DNA from: Sthenelais limicola
Lineage: Eukaryota; Annelida; Polychaeta; Phyllodocida; Sigalionidae
Assembly (NCBI GenBank): GCA_942159475.1
Contig: OW804098.1
Coordinates: 7,788,383-7,852,382, forward strand
Length of the DNA: 64,000 nucleotides
Direction of reading: 5' to 3'
The notes below the pieces were generated by a model. It was not told the DNA's origin. It did not search any database and saw only the letters and a list, made by a program, of their open reading frames with translations. The position numbers and the translations under genes were made by a program. Each line of letters opens with the position of its first letter. The first letter of the stretch is position 1. Shown in pieces: positions 61,375 to 64,000 of the stretch.

Positions 61375-62549
61375 TGTGATCGGTTTTTAGGAAAATGAGT
61401 CATAAGTCGCAAAATATGGATTTTGAGATATCACCATATTTGAAAAGAGGAGATCAAGCAAGCCGATTCTAATGATAGTAAACACTCGGACACCTAATAA
61501 GTATTTCTATATTTTAAATTTGATAATTCTATTTTGAAAAAAAAAATTTGCAAAGTTTCTGGATTGGCAATTTACCAGTAAAGTAACTAAATATACTCCA
61601 TATGAATGCCTTCAAAACGCAAGGATATATTTAATACAATGTCCTGAAATTTGTTACATGGAGTCATATGACTATAAGTGCTAAAGCCCCTGTTGCGTCC
61701 CAAAGTCGTCATCTGTACGACCTGTGTAATATTACAGACTTTTCTTTCTCTTTTGCACATATTACGCATAGCCAAAATCCATTACAAAGACACATTTTCC
61801 TATTACAGTCTGGATATTCCTATTCCTGGAACAAATAGTTTCATGGCACTGACTATTTCTTCATTACGGAGATCTTTTCACCCATTACAAGGAGTCTTTT
61901 TACTATGACGACTCTTTTCGAGATATGACACTGAGGATTTCACCACTTTTTGCTCTTTTCCTTTCTGTCATGGATAGACTAGCACACCTTGATTATTTAT
62001 TATTTTTGGTACATATCAATATATGTGTAGAAATATAATTTATCAACTCATAGCCGTTAATTCAAAGGCAATACTTTTAAAATAATTCCTATGTTTCTTA
62101 AAAATAAATGAAATGTATCATCTAATAACCAACTTCACTTTGGTCTGATTTCTGGTCTATGAGAATAGCCTAAGGGACTTAGTGCTAGTCTACTAGCTAA
62201 TAGTCGAACACCACATAGTAGTATATACAAATGAGGGAGTCCCTCAGGCATTTGAGATACCTTTCTGAAATCCAAGATAGTATCTCGTTGGATATTAGGA
62301 TATCCATAAGTCATGTTGATTATGTGTTGGAATATCTTAGAAAAGAAAATGATATTTGAAAAAGAAAAATGGTGGATGTAGGCCTGTGGGATATTTACTA
62401 TGACACATTTTTGTCCTGACAGTTTGGGGACAAAACAGCCCCTAAAAATCAGAACATTTCAATAAAGAGATCTTGTGAAAAAATTACTTTGAAAAATATC
62501 AACTTTGAAAAATATCAATTTTATCTCCTTTTCCAGAAATACATCACAT
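61375..62549 (+). mobile_element. TGTGATGTG/CACATCACA MITE split by a nested element
   Basis: Left part 61375-61691 and right part 62437-62549 fit the ~410-bp family; the middle is a separate insertion. The right end forms the 3' flank of the mitochondrial carrier gene. Confidence 0.82.
61692..62436 (+). mobile_element. Nested 745-bp DNA element, GTTGCGTCCCAAA ends
   Basis: AGCCCCT is repeated on both sides (61685-61691, 62437-62443), and its removal restores the MITE. The left end GTTGCGTCCCAAA and the right end TTTGGGGACAAAAC are imperfect inverted repeats. The superfamily is not recognised; no transposase is present. Confidence 0.75.
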
Positions 62550-62556
62550 AATTTGT

Positions 62557-63027
62557 TTAATTTGCTGGCCTGCCCAGACTTTTAAGAGCCTCCAGAGTTG
62601 ACGTGTACACAGTGAGTGTAACAGCATTCAGAGGGAAAGCTCTCATACAGGACACACCCAGCCCACGCCAAAACACAACAAGACCATCTTTCTTGTAACT
62701 TTTAACGGCGCAATCCGCAATGCTGGTATAGCGCGGTTTACGCAGGTCGTCGGCCTGCATGCGACTCTTCATGACATCGATGGGTATGTTGATCATCCAC
62801 GAAACAACGCCCGCGGTTCCTCCTGCCCAAAGCGACGACACAAAACCAATTCTTCCACCGTCGGTGTCTTTCTTCAGCCACTCACAGATCATTTCATATG
62901 ACACCATGTAGACGGCGAAACCCTGGGTGTCGCGAAGTACTGTGGCACCCAGGCCGTGAAAGCTCCCACGAAGGCCGTGGTCATGGTAGATGGATTTCAG
63001 GCAGTCAAAGGCCCCTGCGTACCTCAT
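62557..63027 (-). CDS. Mitochondrial carrier family protein, last exon (SLC25A45/47/48-like)
   Basis: 156 codons ending NYLGRPAN-type tail (SLGRPAN, TAA at 62557-62559). It covers the end of repeat 2 and repeat 3 of an SLC25 carrier: GLRGSFHGLGATVLRD, GFAVYMVSYE, AGGTAGVVSWMINIPIDVMK with the P-x-D-x-x-K-S-R-M-Q signature, then FWRGLGVSCMRAFPLNAVTL. From memory it is nearest to SLC25A45/47/48, inner-membrane transporters of amino-acid or carnitine-type substrates; the exact member is not certain. The acceptor is TTTTAAG just before 63027 (minus strand), so the ATG there need not be the start. Upstream exons were not found in the last kilobase. The 3' flank is transposon sequence. Confidence 0.85.
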   Translation of the reverse strand: MRYAGAFDCLKSIYHDHGLRGSFHGLGATVLRDTQGFAVYMVSYEMICEWLKKDTDGGRIGFVSSLWAGGTAGVVSWMINIPIDVMKSRMQADDLRKPRYTSIADCAVKSYKKDGLVVFWRGLGVSCMRAFPLNAVTLTVYTSTLEALKSLGRPAN

Positions 63028-64000
63028 CTTAAAACGGCATTCAGTCTTTGAATCTGGAAAAGATCACATCAAAGGAAAACGTTATAGCAGATTCCAAGGT
63101 TCGTTCGAAAAGTGTCCAATTCATCATGGACTGACAAGGTTTTAGCTTCTAATACTGTTTACCACGACTGTTTGCAGCACAATGTTCATGCCATTTTTGA
63201 CTTTTAGATCTGCTGCACATGTCCAAATTATGATCAAATTATGATCATATCATATCATAATGACCAGTTACCAGTTACATCTTATTATATATATATTGAA
63301 ACTTTATTTTTCCATTTGTTTTACATAAGGCTTACTCGGAAAAACGGGTCACATATCTCTGCCTTGACAGTTCTTCCGACAGAACCCTCTAATTCACTTA
63401 TTGATAATATATTTTATTGGATACGATGTTGTACCATTCTGTTATTGTATTGTTGGATAGTTTAGCGTTGGTATTTAGTGATTAACACCCAGTGGATGAT
63501 GCGACCAGCCGTTGCTACTGTGTGACTGTGACTGTTCACAATGTTTGACCATCAAACTCGTCAAGCTGCCCCTGCAGGGAGGCAGAGCTACTCTTATACT
63601 GACTCAGAACTCACCGAGGCCGACCCTTTCCTCAGTTCCGTCTCTTTTTCTCTGTCTCTCTCTCCCTTCTTCTCTATCTCTATTTCCTGGGTAAGATCAT
63701 AAACTGCCTCCCTCTCAGCTCTCCCGCCCTTGATATAACCTTCAGGCGTAAAGGCGTAAAGCAACCAATCACACTCACTCACTCCCTTTCCTCGGTACAC
63801 GTAGTGTCAAATCAGGAAAAATACCTCTCTTCGACCCTGCGTCATCTCGCCAGGTCAACTTGCTGTCAACCTATTGAGATTCCACAGTAGTACAAGTTAT
63901 GGGCAGATATTGCATGGCCTGAAATGGAGAAATTACTATCAACAACACAAACAAGGGCGAGCCTCTACTGTAAGGACTCTAAGTCAGATTTATATTTGGG
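63028..64000 (-). other. Intron or upstream region of the carrier gene
   Basis: 63280-63395 resembles 19925-20035 (GAAACTTTA..., TTGACAGTTCTTCCGACAG), an old interspersed repeat. CT-rich stretch at 63640-63690. No exon seen. Confidence 0.5.

Overview
The window is animal nuclear DNA from an invertebrate metazoan: short phase-matched exons with GT/AG borders, long introns full of small inverted-repeat transposons, LINE tails and minisatellites. I cannot name the species. Orthology statements rest on my memory of the human proteins, not on a search.

(1) Positions 76-26859 (+) hold the C-terminal two thirds of a nephrocystin-1 (NPHP1) orthologue. It has 17 recognisable exons, running from the acidic stretch that follows the SH3 domain through the whole nephrocystin homology region to the stop codon. 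All exon phases agree and give 444 codons. One expected segment, between 1044 and 2199, was not found. The introns carry at least ten copies of a ~235-bp GGGTCAG element, several other MITE families, a 48-bp minisatellite split by a TTAA-flanked element, and an array that repeats one exon's splice donor 42 times.

(2) Positions 26860-29360 are the 3' UTR and flank, with a 43-bp satellite of about 25 copies.

(3) Positions 29894-59660 are a mosaic of duplicated NPHP1 pieces. Three sets of exons for the acidic/SH3 part (A at 34041-35419, B at 37682-54647, C at 56456-57368) lie downstream of the complete 3' end. The last set ends in a deletion that joins an early intron directly to a copy of the 3' UTR. 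A tandem repeat of the 29894-35877 block and a dead LINE reverse transcriptase lie in the same stretch.

(4) Positions 38041-51573 are a 13.5-kb LTR retroelement in minus orientation with two identical 252-bp LTRs, inserted in the acidic exon of copy B. It carries gag, protease, a remnant of reverse transcriptase, RNase H, integrase, a baculovirus-F/errantivirus-type envelope gene and a further membrane-protein ORF. The catalytic part of the reverse transcriptase is deleted, so the copy should be non-autonomous although the LTRs say it moved very recently. The extra ORF resembles the C-terminal membrane/tail part of the envelope protein, suggesting duplication of an accessory module. This is the least familiar feature of the window.

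(5) Positions 60500-64000 hold a possible promoter, a nested pair of DNA transposons, and the last exon of a minus-strand SLC25 mitochondrial carrier gene.
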